Shown here in pieces: positions 27,595 to 36,133 of a DNA stretch of 64,000 nucleotides. The translations under genes and the position numbers were made by a program. Position 1 is the stretch's first letter. Each line of letters starts with the position of its first letter. Under the pieces are notes generated by a model. The model ran no database searches and was not told where the DNA came from. It saw only the letters and a list, made by a program, of their open reading frames with translations. Origin of the DNA: Coleofasciculaceae cyanobacterium (GTDB lineage: Bacteria; Cyanobacteriota; Cyanobacteriia; Cyanobacteriales; Xenococcaceae); contig DATNPK010000092.1 in NCBI GenBank assembly GCA_036703275.1, forward strand, positions 1 to 64,000. The letters are read 5' to 3'.

Positions 27595-28359
27595 GTGCTA
27601 GCAGAGATTAATCCAGCTAACGCCTTAATCGTTGGAGCAAGTCAAGGAATCGGACTAGGATTTGTTCGAGCTTTGTTGCAGCAAGACAATGTTAAAAGTA
27701 TTTACGCTACCTATCGCAGTCAAGATACGGCGGGTGAATTATTTGATTTAGAACGGCAGTACAGCGATCGCCTAAAATGTTTACAGGTTGATATCACCGC
27801 TGAATCTGAGATAGCAGCAGCAATCAAGCAGATTCAAGAGTCGGTCGAGCAGCTACATCTAGCTATTTATTGTGTTGGAGTACTCCACGATCGTAACCTG
27901 TCCCCAGAAAAAAGCTTGAGGCAAATTGATGCCGACAAGCTGATCTATTCCTTTCAGGTTAATAGTATCGGGGCGGTATTATTGGCTAAACATTTAATGC
28001 CTTTATTTAATAAACGCGATCGCAATATCTTGGCGTGTATCTCAGCTAAAGTCGGCAGCATTGGTGATAATCGCCTTGGTGGCTGGTATGGCTATCGGGC
28101 TTCTAAGGCGGCTCTAAATATGTTTCTTAAAACTACAGCGATCGAATATAGTCGTAGATGTCCTCAGACTATAGTAGTGGCATTACATCCAGGTACTACC
28201 GACACTAGACTATCTCAACCCTTCCAGAAAAACGTTCCTTCAGCTAAGCTATTCCCCGTAGAACATACGGTAAGTCTGTTATCTAAGGTAATCGCCGGTT
28301 TGGAAATAAAAGACAGTGGACAATTCTTTTCCTGGGATGGCACTCAATTGCCTTGGTGA
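27595..28359 (+). CDS. Short-chain dehydrogenase/reductase (C-factor-like)
   Basis: 254 residues, with a GTG start. The Rossmann NAD(P) motif is GASQGIGLGF; there is an NNAG-like IYCVGVLHD, and a catalytic triad of Ser (ISAKVGSIGDN), Tyr and Lys (YGYRASKAAL). It resembles the C-factor/cell-cell signalling SDR group, including HPGTTDTRLSQPF and the end SWDGTQLPW. The substrate is unknown. It is divergent from sbcC, with a 180-bp gap. Confidence 0.9.
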   Translation: MLAEINPANALIVGASQGIGLGFVRALLQQDNVKSIYATYRSQDTAGELFDLERQYSDRLKCLQVDITAESEIAAAIKQIQESVEQLHLAIYCVGVLHDRNLSPEKSLRQIDADKLIYSFQVNSIGAVLLAKHLMPLFNKRDRNILACISAKVGSIGDNRLGGWYGYRASKAALNMFLKTTAIEYSRRCPQTIVVALHPGTTDTRLSQPFQKNVPSAKLFPVEHTVSLLSKVIAGLEIKDSGQFFSWDGTQLPW

Positions 28360-28974
28360 ATAGCTAATTTTTCTCTAATAAATTGTCAACTAGTTGAGGC
28401 GCTCGCTAAGTTTATCAAAAGAGTTTGCCTAACAGATGAGTATAATTGCCAGCCTCAAACTTATTTAGGTAATTGTCATTAGTTAATTCTTAAGATAAAT
28501 AAACTAAGTTTATCTAAAAAAGCAGTATTGATTAATTATTTTAAATTTGATGCTCATAAATATTCAATCCTTATTGAGAATAAGCAACGAGGTTACGTTT
28601 TTTTGGGCTGCGATATATTTATTGAGAATGCTGTATCATTAATTATGAATACAATAGGTTATTTGTGTTCAATTTGGTGATTTTGACTAGACAAAATATT
28701 GCTCGAAGCACTATCATACTTAAATCGTAGAGAATTATACTGCTGGGCTTAAATGATAAAATTTACTTTACTTAATCTTAGCTTATTGACTAAGTATAAT
28801 TGCTTATTCAACCAGCCTGGCAACAAATAGATCTTAAAAGTAATTTTAAAATTTTTACTCAGACTTTAGGCGCGATCGCATGGTAATTTTTGACGCAGAT
28901 TAAACTTGCCTTCGCTCAAAAAACAGTAGAATCGGCAATATAAGAACAGGTAGCTTATTAGTATGTGCATCTAA
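28360..28974. other. 615-bp AT-rich intergenic region, no gene recognised
   Basis: The gap between the SDR gene and the EI24 gene shows only short frames with no coding look, no tRNA and no clear repeat. One HIP1 octamer occurs near 28872. It could hold a small RNA, but I see no supporting structure. Confidence 0.4.
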
Positions 28975-29841
28975 ATGTTAAAGACCTTAAAAAAAATATT
29001 AGGTGGGTTTGGAACACTTAACGGTGCAACTTATCCTTTTAAAGCCTCGATCACCTTTATTAAAAATCCCAGGTTAATTAAATATATTGCGATACCGATT
29101 CTAGTTAATATCGTAGTTGCGATCGCGCTTTATAGCGGGTTGTTGTACTTTGGTTGGCAGATTGTTGATGGAGTACAAGGAAATGTAACTGTGTGGTTAA
29201 ACCAATTAATTACTAATCTGCCTCAATGGTTAGGATTTTTAACCTATCTTGTTTCAGGTTTAATTGTGATTGTGCGTTTCTTGTTAGTTGTAATTCTGCT
29301 GATTGCCACGGGATTTTTATTAACTCAATTTGGCGTGTTGCTGGGTGCGCCTTGGTATGGTCAACTGTCAGAACAATTAGAAAAGCACCGCACAGGGAAA
29401 GTTGAACTGATTGAATTAAATATAGTTAGCGATTTAAGCAGAGCGATTTTATACGAACTCAAAAAGCTAGTGTTAATTGCTTTAATCAGTATTCCCTTAT
29501 TATTAATTAATTTCTTTCTAGGAATAGGAACAATTGTTTTTAGTGTGGGTTCACTTATCTTGACTACTACCATTGTCTGTTTAGACTTTTTCGATCCCTG
29601 TTTAGAAAGAAGACGTTTAACATTCCGCCAAAAGTTAGGTATAGTTTTCAAAAGTCTTCCTGCTAGCGGTAGTTTTGGCTTAGTATGTTTGGGACTAATT
29701 AGTATTCCCTTGCTAAATCTAATTACTATTCCTTTGTGTGTCGCCTCAGGAACATTATTTATTTGCGATCCCGAAGGGTACGCGGAGCGTAATCGCCAAA
29801 TAAAACTCCTAGGACGTTCATCAAGTCTACCCGAAAGATAA
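28975..29841 (+). CDS. EI24-domain (CysZ-like) membrane protein
   Basis: 288 residues with about five to six membrane helices in the EI24/CysZ pattern, including the FGVLLGAPWYGQLSEQLE loop and the IPLLNLITIPLCVASGTLF helix. In Escherichia coli CysZ assists sulfate uptake; the cyanobacterial role is unknown. Near the C-terminus, codons for CDPEGYAERNRQ are written as CCCGAAGGGTACGCGGAGCG, which matches the flavour of the GC-rich palindromic repeats elsewhere in the window. A repeat may therefore have been recruited into the reading frame. Confidence 0.85.
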   Translation: MLKTLKKILGGFGTLNGATYPFKASITFIKNPRLIKYIAIPILVNIVVAIALYSGLLYFGWQIVDGVQGNVTVWLNQLITNLPQWLGFLTYLVSGLIVIVRFLLVVILLIATGFLLTQFGVLLGAPWYGQLSEQLEKHRTGKVELIELNIVSDLSRAILYELKKLVLIALISIPLLLINFFLGIGTIVFSVGSLILTTTIVCLDFFDPCLERRRLTFRQKLGIVFKSLPASGSFGLVCLGLISIPLLNLITIPLCVASGTLFICDPEGYAERNRQIKLLGRSSSLPER

Positions 29842-29934
29842 TCTGGCAATATTCATAAAAATACCCTACCAGAAGGCAGAGTATTAACATTCAATAAGTA
29901 AAAAGAAGTTACTTAAAGTATTGGTGCTGTAGAA

Positions 29935-30060
29935 CTATTTGGCTGGGCTTTCGCCTTCAATATAAATAAACAAAAGCGCCATAGCAACGCCTGCGGCCAC
30001 TAAGCCGACAAGAGGAACCATCGCAACAGGTAGCCAGGAAGCTGCATAATTGCCAATCAT
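29935..30060 (-). CDS. psaI: Photosystem I subunit VIII (PsaI)
   Basis: A 41-residue single-helix protein, too short for ordinary gene finders. The translation begins MIGNYAASWLPVAMVP, runs through a GLVAAGVAMALLFIYI helix and ends EGESPAK. This is a standard cyanobacterial PsaI, which helps dock PsaL and trimerise or oligomerise photosystem I. It is divergent from psaL, with 173 bp between the starts, so the two could share a regulatory region. Confidence 0.95.
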   Translation of the reverse strand: MIGNYAASWLPVAMVPLVGLVAAGVAMALLFIYIEGESPAK

Positions 30061-30233
30061 ATTTAATTTTTCCTATTTTAAAATGAACGTTGACATCATG
30101 GATATTACTGTGAACCCCAACCCGATTAAGTTTAGTTATAAAGATTCTTAACAAAAAGCGAACTTAAACCAAGTTAAAGTGATGCTATTTAAGGGATACC
30201 TTAGATACAAAAATTAGGAGAAATTAAATTTTT

Positions 30234-30719
30234 ATGAACGAATACAATGCGATTCAACCGCCAGGAGATCCTCAAATTGGCAATCTGGCAACGCCCCTTA
30301 ACTCGTCGGATTTTAGTAAAAGCCTAATTCGTAACTTACCTGCCTATCGCGAAGGTTTGGCACCATTTCGCCGTGGCTTAGAAGTTGGTATGGCTCACGG
30401 GTATTTTTTATACGGACCTTTTTTGGTCTTAGGACCATTACGTGATACTCAAAGTGCCGATATTGGGGCTTTGCTCTCAGCCATTGGTCTAATAGCAATT
30501 GCAACTTTGTCTTTGTCTCTCTATGCTAGTGCTATGGGTGGCAAACCGACTGAAACGGTGACTACTGGCAGTGTACCTCAAGCTTTCTCTACTAAAGAAG
30601 GCTGGAGTGAATTTGGTAGTGGTTTCTTTATTGGTGGTGCAGGTGGAGCATTTTTTGCTTATTTCTTGCTCTCTACAGCTTACATAGGAGATTTTAGAGC
30701 GCTAATTCCTGGTTTTTAA
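30234..30719 (+). CDS. psaL: Photosystem I reaction centre subunit XI (PsaL)
   Basis: 161 residues. PsaL sits at the oligomer interface of photosystem I. Family features include the N-terminal GDPQIGNLATPLN and FSKSLIRNLPAYREGLAPFRRGLEVGMAHGYF region, then three membrane helices and the end RALIPGF. The start is supported by AGGAGAAA at about 30215. A strong hairpin follows at 30787. psaI is divergent upstream rather than downstream in an operon, and psaF/psaJ are not adjacent. Confidence 0.97.
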   Translation: MNEYNAIQPPGDPQIGNLATPLNSSDFSKSLIRNLPAYREGLAPFRRGLEVGMAHGYFLYGPFLVLGPLRDTQSADIGALLSAIGLIAIATLSLSLYASAMGGKPTETVTTGSVPQAFSTKEGWSEFGSGFFIGGAGGAFFAYFLLSTAYIGDFRALIPGF

Positions 30720-30786
30720 TCTGGCAAATTAAGATTAAAAAACTTAAAACGGTCTAAGATTTTTATTTAATCAACCGATCGATTAG

Positions 30787-30817
30787 AGCCTAGAGGTGAC
30801 TCTGGGCTTTATTATTT
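30787..30817 (+). terminator. Rho-independent terminator after psaL
   Basis: A 9-bp stem AGCCTAGAG/CTCTGGGCT with loop GTGA (one G-T pair) is followed by TTATTATTT, 68 bp after the psaL stop. Confidence 0.75.
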
Positions 30818-30895
30818 AAATAAGTATTCAACAGATATATTGTTGATAGCTAGATATATTTTTTAAAGAAAATAAGTAGTTATTTGAGAGCAACA

Positions 30896-31624
30896 ATGAC
30901 AAATCTCTTACCTCTAAAACAGGCGGGTTCGCGTTTAAAGAACCTAATAAAATCAACTTTATCTACTTTGTTACTTGTGTTGGCTATTTCCTGTATAGCA
31001 GCACCGGCGATCGCGACTGGACTATTCGAGCTACCCGATTTTGATTCCGACCAAGTTTGGGTTGTTGATACGGCAGATGCTATTAGTAATGCTAATCAGA
31101 GTAAACTGACTAAAACTTTTCAAGATTTAGCTAGTGAAACAGGTCAAGAAGTAAGAATGGTGGCAATTCGTCGCCTAGACTATGGTGAAACAGTAGATAA
31201 CCTAGCAGAAACAATATTTAAAGATTGGTATCCTAACGCTGAGGCTCAAGCTAACCAGACTTTATTAGTCTTGGATACCTTAACCAATAATGTGGCAATT
31301 CGTTCGGGAGATTCCGCCCAAGAACTAATTGGTGCAGAGGTAGCTGAAAGCCTTGTTAATGATACAGTAGGCTACAACATTCGCAAGGGCAACAAATACA
31401 ATCAGGCTTTTATTGATGCAGGCGATCGCCTAGTGGCAGTGCTTTCTGGACAAGAAGATCCAGGTCCTCCCGAAATGGATGATGAAATTCAAATTGAAGG
31501 TACATTTACCAAAGCTGAAGACACCGATAAAGGAAGTGCAACCGTCTGGGTAATTGGGTTTTTAATTGTTGCTACTATTATTCCCATGGCTACTTATTAC
31601 TGGTATGTCGGATTGGGTAATTAA
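30896..31624 (+). CDS. psb32: Photosystem II repair protein Psb32 (TPM domain)
   Basis: About 242 residues from the ATG at 30896 (TTG at 30884 is in frame). A signal peptide (to about 41, ending APAIATG) is followed by a TPM phosphatase-like domain (about 50-190: VVDTADAIS, ETGQEVRMVAIRRLDYGE, NQTLLVLD, IRSGDSAQELIG) and a C-terminal membrane helix (about 215-235). Psb32/TLP18.3 proteins protect photosystem II from photodamage at the thylakoid lumen. The stop overlaps the end of the convergent DUF4346 gene by 3-4 bp. Confidence 0.9.
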   Translation: MTNLLPLKQAGSRLKNLIKSTLSTLLLVLAISCIAAPAIATGLFELPDFDSDQVWVVDTADAISNANQSKLTKTFQDLASETGQEVRMVAIRRLDYGETVDNLAETIFKDWYPNAEAQANQTLLVLDTLTNNVAIRSGDSAQELIGAEVAESLVNDTVGYNIRKGNKYNQAFIDAGDRLVAVLSGQEDPGPPEMDDEIQIEGTFTKAEDTDKGSATVWVIGFLIVATIIPMATYYWYVGLGN

Positions 31625-32013
31625 TCCTGAATATATTCTGTACCATTGATTAAAGCATACTCAGCTCTGGTAAACTCACGACCTAAATAGGCAGCGTGGT
31701 CTAACATCGTGATCGGACAGGGTTGAGGTTGTTCAATTACCTTGACGCACAATTGTTTAGCCGTTCTAGCTGTATAAAGCCTTTCTACGGTACGCTCTAC
31801 TTTTTTTCCGCCGCAAGCAATCACTTCTCCCGTTTCTGGATCTACTGCCAAACCGCGATCGTTAATTGTATTGGTGTAGTGCTTGGCACAAATTAATTCT
31901 GCTTCTCGATCTACGTAGATGATGTAATATCCGCCTGGATCGAGGGCAATGGGTCGTTTGGATAACTCGTCGTCTATGGCTTTTAGATGTTCGAGATTGA
32001 TGGTAGTGTGCAT
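31621..32013 (-). CDS. DUF4346 domain protein
   Basis: 130 residues from the ATG at 32011-32013 (TTG at 32014 is in frame). Conserved segments are DPGGYYIIYVD, NDRGLAVDPETGEVI, RTAKQLCVKV, and DHAAYLGREFTRAEYALING. These match the DUF4346 family common in cyanobacteria, of unknown function. It is convergent with psb32, sharing the last bases. Confidence 0.8.
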   Translation of the reverse strand: MHTTINLEHLKAIDDELSKRPIALDPGGYYIIYVDREAELICAKHYTNTINDRGLAVDPETGEVIACGGKKVERTVERLYTARTAKQLCVKVIEQPQPCPITMLDHAAYLGREFTRAEYALINGTEYIQD

Positions 32014-32370
32014 CAAAAATTTATAACGCTCGATTGATTTGATTGGTCAACAATTATGATAGACCGTTTCAAATCATTTATCATCGCTCATTGAGCAAAA
32101 TTTTCCATATTATAAAAAAAGTAAAAATATTAAAGGTATTAAGGCGATCGCTTTTCTGATTTAGAAGTGAACTTTATATATAGAATTTTTAATAATTAAT
32201 TTCTATCAAACTATTGATTTTCTGGGTCAAAAAGCATATGCATGTGGAAAATAAAAATTACAGAACACATATTTTCAAAAAAGCGATCGACAATTATTTT
32301 AGACAAAATTTTGCCATATAGAGAACAAGCTGCTTTGAATTCACTACTGTATCAAAGTGGAGATATAAAG

Positions 32371-32658
32371 ATGTTTGAACTTTTTGTGGAAATAAAGAAA
32401 GTTTTGATCGAAAAATTGGCAGTTGAACCAGAATCAGTTAGTCTAAATAGTCATATTATTAACGATCTAGGTGCAGACGATCTCGATCTTGCAGAACTTA
32501 TAATAGAATTGGAAGAGAAATTTGAGATTAAAATGCCAAATAATGTCTCTACATATATTGGAAGTAATTATTGGAGTTCTGATTGTTTTTCCAATCCCAT
32601 GTCTGGCAATGTAAAAAAACTATTTGATTTTATTAGCAACGCCATATTTGAAAATTAA
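32371..32658 (+). CDS. Acyl-carrier-protein-like protein lacking the phosphopantetheine serine
   Basis: 95 residues from the ATG at 32371, which has GGAG 8 bases upstream; an in-frame ATG at 32242 would give 138. The fold pattern of carrier proteins is clear: KVLIEKLAVEPESV, INDLGADDLDLAELIIELEEKFEI. The DSL motif that accepts 4'-phosphopantetheine reads D-D-L: the serine is replaced by Asp (codon GAT). So it cannot carry an acyl group in the usual way, and may be a structural or binding mimic. No fatty-acid or polyketide genes are nearby. Confidence 0.75.
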   Translation: MFELFVEIKKVLIEKLAVEPESVSLNSHIINDLGADDLDLAELIIELEEKFEIKMPNNVSTYIGSNYWSSDCFSNPMSGNVKKLFDFISNAIFEN

Positions 32659-32690
32659 GCAAATTTGATTTTTGATTAATTTTCAATTCA

Positions 32691-33458
32691 CTATATACCT
32701 TGATAACTTTTCCAAGCTTCCCAAAAGTTAAACCCAGCCATGGACAGCAAAAATAAGCTAAAAATCTGGCTAACTAGAGAATTGGGTAGCTTGGGTAATA
32801 GCCTCGTTCCAACTTGACTACCTAACATTCCACCAATCCCTAAAATCAAACCAGGAATAAACAGTACATTACCCTGAACAGCATGAACCACAGTAGAAGA
32901 AATAGTTGCGGTCACAATGACCCCTAAGCTAGTTCTTACTGCAACTTTAATATCTTCGTTTAACAACAGCATCTGTAAAGGAACCATAATTGTACCACCA
33001 CCAATTCCTAGCAAACCAGCTAGAAATCCACCAATGCTTCCTGTAGCAATTCTAGAAAGCCTAGGATTTAATGCTTCTGAGTGCTGTTCTTGAGCAACGA
33101 TTTTTTGACGAAGCCTAATGAGAAAAATATTAACCAGTAAAAAGCAGGCGAAGATTGTCAATAACACATATTCTGAAATCGACCCGGCTAAATATGCACC
33201 AAGAGGGGCAATAATAATAGCTGGAATAGCAAGATAAACTACTCGCTGCAAGTCGAGGTAGCCCATGCGCCAGTTGTAAAAACTGCCAGTAGTAGAACTC
33301 ATAATAATTACTAAGCTACTAGTTGCCACAGCCTGAATTGGCGGATAGTTTAATGCCACCATTAAAGATACAATAATAAACCCGCCACCTATTCCCAGTA
33401 TTCCTGCCAAAATTCCCGAAAAAACGCCGCCGACTGCTAAAATTAGCCAGTTTTCCAT
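32691..33458 (-). CDS. TauE/SafE (TSUP) family permease
   Basis: 255 residues with about eight membrane helices. The two-fold internal repeat is typical: GGVFSGILAGILGIGGGFIIV at the start and GSIGGFLAGLLGIGGGTIMVP at about 140. Members move sulfite, sulfoacetate or other organosulfonates across the membrane, but the substrate cannot be told by sequence. The stop-start spacing to the CPXCG gene on the same strand (17 bp) suggests they are co-transcribed. Confidence 0.9.
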   Translation of the reverse strand: MENWLILAVGGVFSGILAGILGIGGGFIIVSLMVALNYPPIQAVATSSLVIIMSSTTGSFYNWRMGYLDLQRVVYLAIPAIIIAPLGAYLAGSISEYVLLTIFACFLLVNIFLIRLRQKIVAQEQHSEALNPRLSRIATGSIGGFLAGLLGIGGGTIMVPLQMLLLNEDIKVAVRTSLGVIVTATISSTVVHAVQGNVLFIPGLILGIGGMLGSQVGTRLLPKLPNSLVSQIFSLFLLSMAGFNFWEAWKSYQGI

Positions 33459-33475
33459 AGTAAATCTTTGATTAC

Positions 33476-33664
33476 TTATTCTTGATAGTCACTGTTGATT
33501 TCAACTTCTAAAGTATCTTCATCAATATAAAGATAGAGAACATTAGGGCGACAGCATACTTGGCAATCTTCAGTGTAAGACTGCTGCATCCCTGCACTAA
33601 TATCTACAAAAGTGCTGTTCGATTCGCCACAAAAAGCGCAAATATATTCGGCAGTTGTTTGCAT
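33476..33664 (-). CDS. CPXCG-motif cysteine-rich small protein
   Basis: 62 residues with two Cys pairs, CAFC at about 9-12 and CQVC at about 34-37, which probably bind one zinc. It matches the CPXCG family of small zinc-ribbon-like proteins of unknown function. It lies 17 bp upstream of the TSUP permease gene on the same strand. Confidence 0.75.
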   Translation of the reverse strand: MQTTAEYICAFCGESNSTFVDISAGMQQSYTEDCQVCCRPNVLYLYIDEDTLEVEINSDYQE

Positions 33665-34025
33665 AATTAATTACGTAGTCTAGCAAAAACATCAATCTAA
33701 AGATTAAATTGTACACTCATGGTTGGACTATTATTTATTCCTGTAGCTCTGGACAGATATTGGAATATTAGATAATATCAACTAACTACATATATACCAA
33801 TTCTCGCGCATTAGCTGGAGAGATAAATCGGCAAATTCAGCCAGCTTCACGATTAATCAGCCAGCGAAAATCTATAATTAGTCGGTAAACAGATAAATCA
33901 TCTGTGTTCATTACTTGCGACGTGGAGAACGCGATTGCCCTAAAGGATACCGCTTCGCGTCGCAAATCATGCACGAACATATCCTTTAGGGGACATTTTT
34001 TTTTAATCCTTAACGACTAAAGCAA
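33665..34025. repeat. Intergenic region with a dispersed palindromic repeat copy
   Basis: No gene is seen in this 360-bp stretch. Positions about 33925-33995 contain GCCCTAAAGGATACCGCTTCGCG and a following ATCCTTTAGGGG, an inverted-repeat unit. Its 18-mer CCTAAAGGATACCGCTTC is identical to 15355-15372. Confidence 0.65.
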
Positions 34026-35111
34026 TTGATGAGCGAAGAACTTTCCCTGGATGCCGATTCTTTAGTCGAAAAAGCCAACGAAAAACTTGAGAAGATTAGT
34101 GAAAAACTGCAAAACAAACTAGAAAATTGCCAAAATTTTAGCGAGATCATTCAACAAATAATCGATCTTGTCGCGATCGCCGATCTGCTGGTTGAATTTG
34201 GATTACCCAAACCAAAAGTTTTAACAGAGACGATCGCCAATACCAAGCCACCGACACAAGCTGCATTTACCATAGAATTAAAAGACTCAACGGGGATGGC
34301 GATCGCCAATCTCTCAGTTTTTGATAACATTTTTGACAACAGAGGCATACAAGTCTTTTCTCCTACTATTGCTGAAAAAGTACCGAGCAATCTAAGAACA
34401 GGTCAGAAACAATCGAAGACTAAAGGTATTTCTCTTCATATTGGATTAAACCAAGTCGATCCAGCTCATTATCAAGGTTGGGATGGAAAACTTAGAGGCG
34501 ATTGAGCAAGTGCCGTCTGGAGTGCAGTTAATTATTATCTTTGATACTTGCCATTCTGGGACTGGAACAAGAATGTTGCCAGTGAATTTGCAGGGAAGAT
34601 CTTTAACTATGTCTGTCGATCTCAACGATCGCTCAAAAAGCAGAAATAAAGAATTACTTCGAGGTTTGAAAGCTAAAAATACGGTTTCCGAACTTTTAAA
34701 TCCAGACCAATATCAACAAATTTTAGCCAAAAAAATATTGTAGTCTATCGTTTTCTGCCACCGCCTCCCGAACTACAAGAAAAAATTGTCAAAAATGCTC
34801 GCAGTAAAGCACTGAGTAAGCCAGGTATTAAAATAAAGCGACATTTACTTCTAGCTGCTTGTCAGGACAGTCAAACTTCAGCAGATGCTTATTTTGATGG
34901 TGATTTTCACGGCGCTTTTACCTATTATTTCTGTCAGGCGATCGCTGATTCTCCCCAACTAGGAACAAAAGAACTAATCGAGCAAGTTACTCAACAACTG
35001 ACACAAGGAGGATTTAGTCAAAAACCCCAACACGAAGGAGAAAATCTTGCCAGTCCTATTTTTGGTAAATCTTTAATTACAGATATATCTAACATACCTA
35101 ACCCTAAAACC
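34026..35111 (+). pseudogene. Decayed caspase-like (orthocaspase) gene
   Basis: Three reading-frame pieces of one protein. Piece 1 (34026-34505) has a coiled-coil-like N-terminus and the first caspase strand, SLHIGLNQVDPAHYQGWDGKL. Piece 2 (from about 34492 to 34740, next frame) restarts with LEAIEQVPSGVQLIIIFDTCHSGTG, the catalytic-Cys strand. The segment carrying the catalytic His (YSGHGG-type) is missing, so more than 100 codons were deleted near 34491-34497. Piece 3 returns to frame after an A7 run (34729-34735) and reads HLLLAACQDSQTSADAYFDG and HGAFTYYFC, the C-terminal caspase part. Frame 3 is open into the alpha/beta hydrolase gene, so the ancestor may have been one fused protein. Confidence 0.75.
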
Positions 35112-36059
35112 ATGCCTAATATCAATGCAGAAAACCAAAAGCTGTTAATCAAAGCTTACATAAAACTTTTAGACACTATTGCTGGAGGTGAGAAAATTGA
35201 AATAGAAAGTCAGCGCGACATTACAGAAAATCGCTATCTAGTTTTAGTCCACGGTATTAGCAAACATATTCAAGGATATTCTAATTCTTGGTGGAAGGCG
35301 CTTGAGCCTCATGTCGGTCAAGTATTTGGGAATGGTAATCTTGATGATCGGCGCAAAGAGGTAATTTGGAGCGATTTGGTGAATACTAGGGAGATAAATG
35401 CAGTTGACGAACAAAAAAAACAGCAATTGCGTCAAGAAATAGAAAATATTTTAGAAGATCGTCAGCGACAAGAAATTGCAGTTAGTTCTGGAGAAAAGAA
35501 TATTACTCGAAACATCCCTTCAGTTATGGAAAGAGGTGATGGTTTTGCGCTCGATGACTTTCTGGTTTACATGTTAAATGAGAAAATGCGCCAACGTATT
35601 ATCGATCGCTTTACTAAGATAGTTGAACCGCTTCTAACAGCCAATAATGCGCTCGATATTATTTCCCATAGTTGGGGTACAGTTGTTGCTTATGAAGGCT
35701 TGAGGGAACTAGAACAACAATCGACTGCTCGTCGGGGAAAAGTTAGCAATTTCTTTACTGTTGGTAGCGCGCTTTCTCTGCCACTGCGAAATTCTCTGAG
35801 AAACGAGAACAAAAAAGGCGATCGCCCTGTTTTGTTCAACAATTGGTTTAATCTTGATGCCAAAGGCGATTTCGTTGGCGGTATGCTTCAGGGCAAATTT
35901 GCCATTACTAAAGAATTTTTAGAATTAGAGCCAACAGAATGCGATCGCGGATTATTGGGTTACAGTTTAGGTTGCGCCCATGGCTCTTATTTTAAAGAAA
36001 ATAATTTAGCTGTTAATCGTGACATTTTTGCCAGGTTTATTAATACAAACCAGCAATAG
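35112..36059 (+). CDS. Alpha/beta hydrolase (lipase/esterase-like), probably former C-terminal domain of the orthocaspase
   Basis: 315 residues. YLVLVHGISKH gives the oxyanion region, DIISHSWGTVVAYEGL the nucleophile elbow (S-H-S-W-G, a variant of GxSxG), LDAKGDFVG a likely acidic residue, and GCAHGSYF a likely catalytic His. A complete candidate triad therefore remains. The frame is open upstream into the caspase C-terminal part from about 34730, with no ATG before 35112. The gene may be expressed alone or only as a relic. A middle segment (about 95-140) is charged and helical. The substrate is unknown. A Vps62-like gene follows 74 bp later. Confidence 0.75.
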   Translation: MPNINAENQKLLIKAYIKLLDTIAGGEKIEIESQRDITENRYLVLVHGISKHIQGYSNSWWKALEPHVGQVFGNGNLDDRRKEVIWSDLVNTREINAVDEQKKQQLRQEIENILEDRQRQEIAVSSGEKNITRNIPSVMERGDGFALDDFLVYMLNEKMRQRIIDRFTKIVEPLLTANNALDIISHSWGTVVAYEGLRELEQQSTARRGKVSNFFTVGSALSLPLRNSLRNENKKGDRPVLFNNWFNLDAKGDFVGGMLQGKFAITKEFLELEPTECDRGLLGYSLGCAHGSYFKENNLAVNRDIFARFINTNQQ

Positions 36060-36133
36060 TCATTTTAGTAGTAGTATTATCGATCTTATCAAAGCAGAAT
36101 TACTATGCAAAATAAATTGAGGATAACTAATTA

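Noticed and set aside
32242-32370. Longer start for the ACP-like protein at 32242.
   Set aside because: The extension has no carrier-protein features, and the ATG at 32371 has a good ribosome site.
34729-34735. Programmed ribosomal -1 frameshift at the A7 run.
   Set aside because: The zero-frame phase does not fit the X-XXY-YYZ slippery heptamer, and the catalytic-His segment is already gone upstream.
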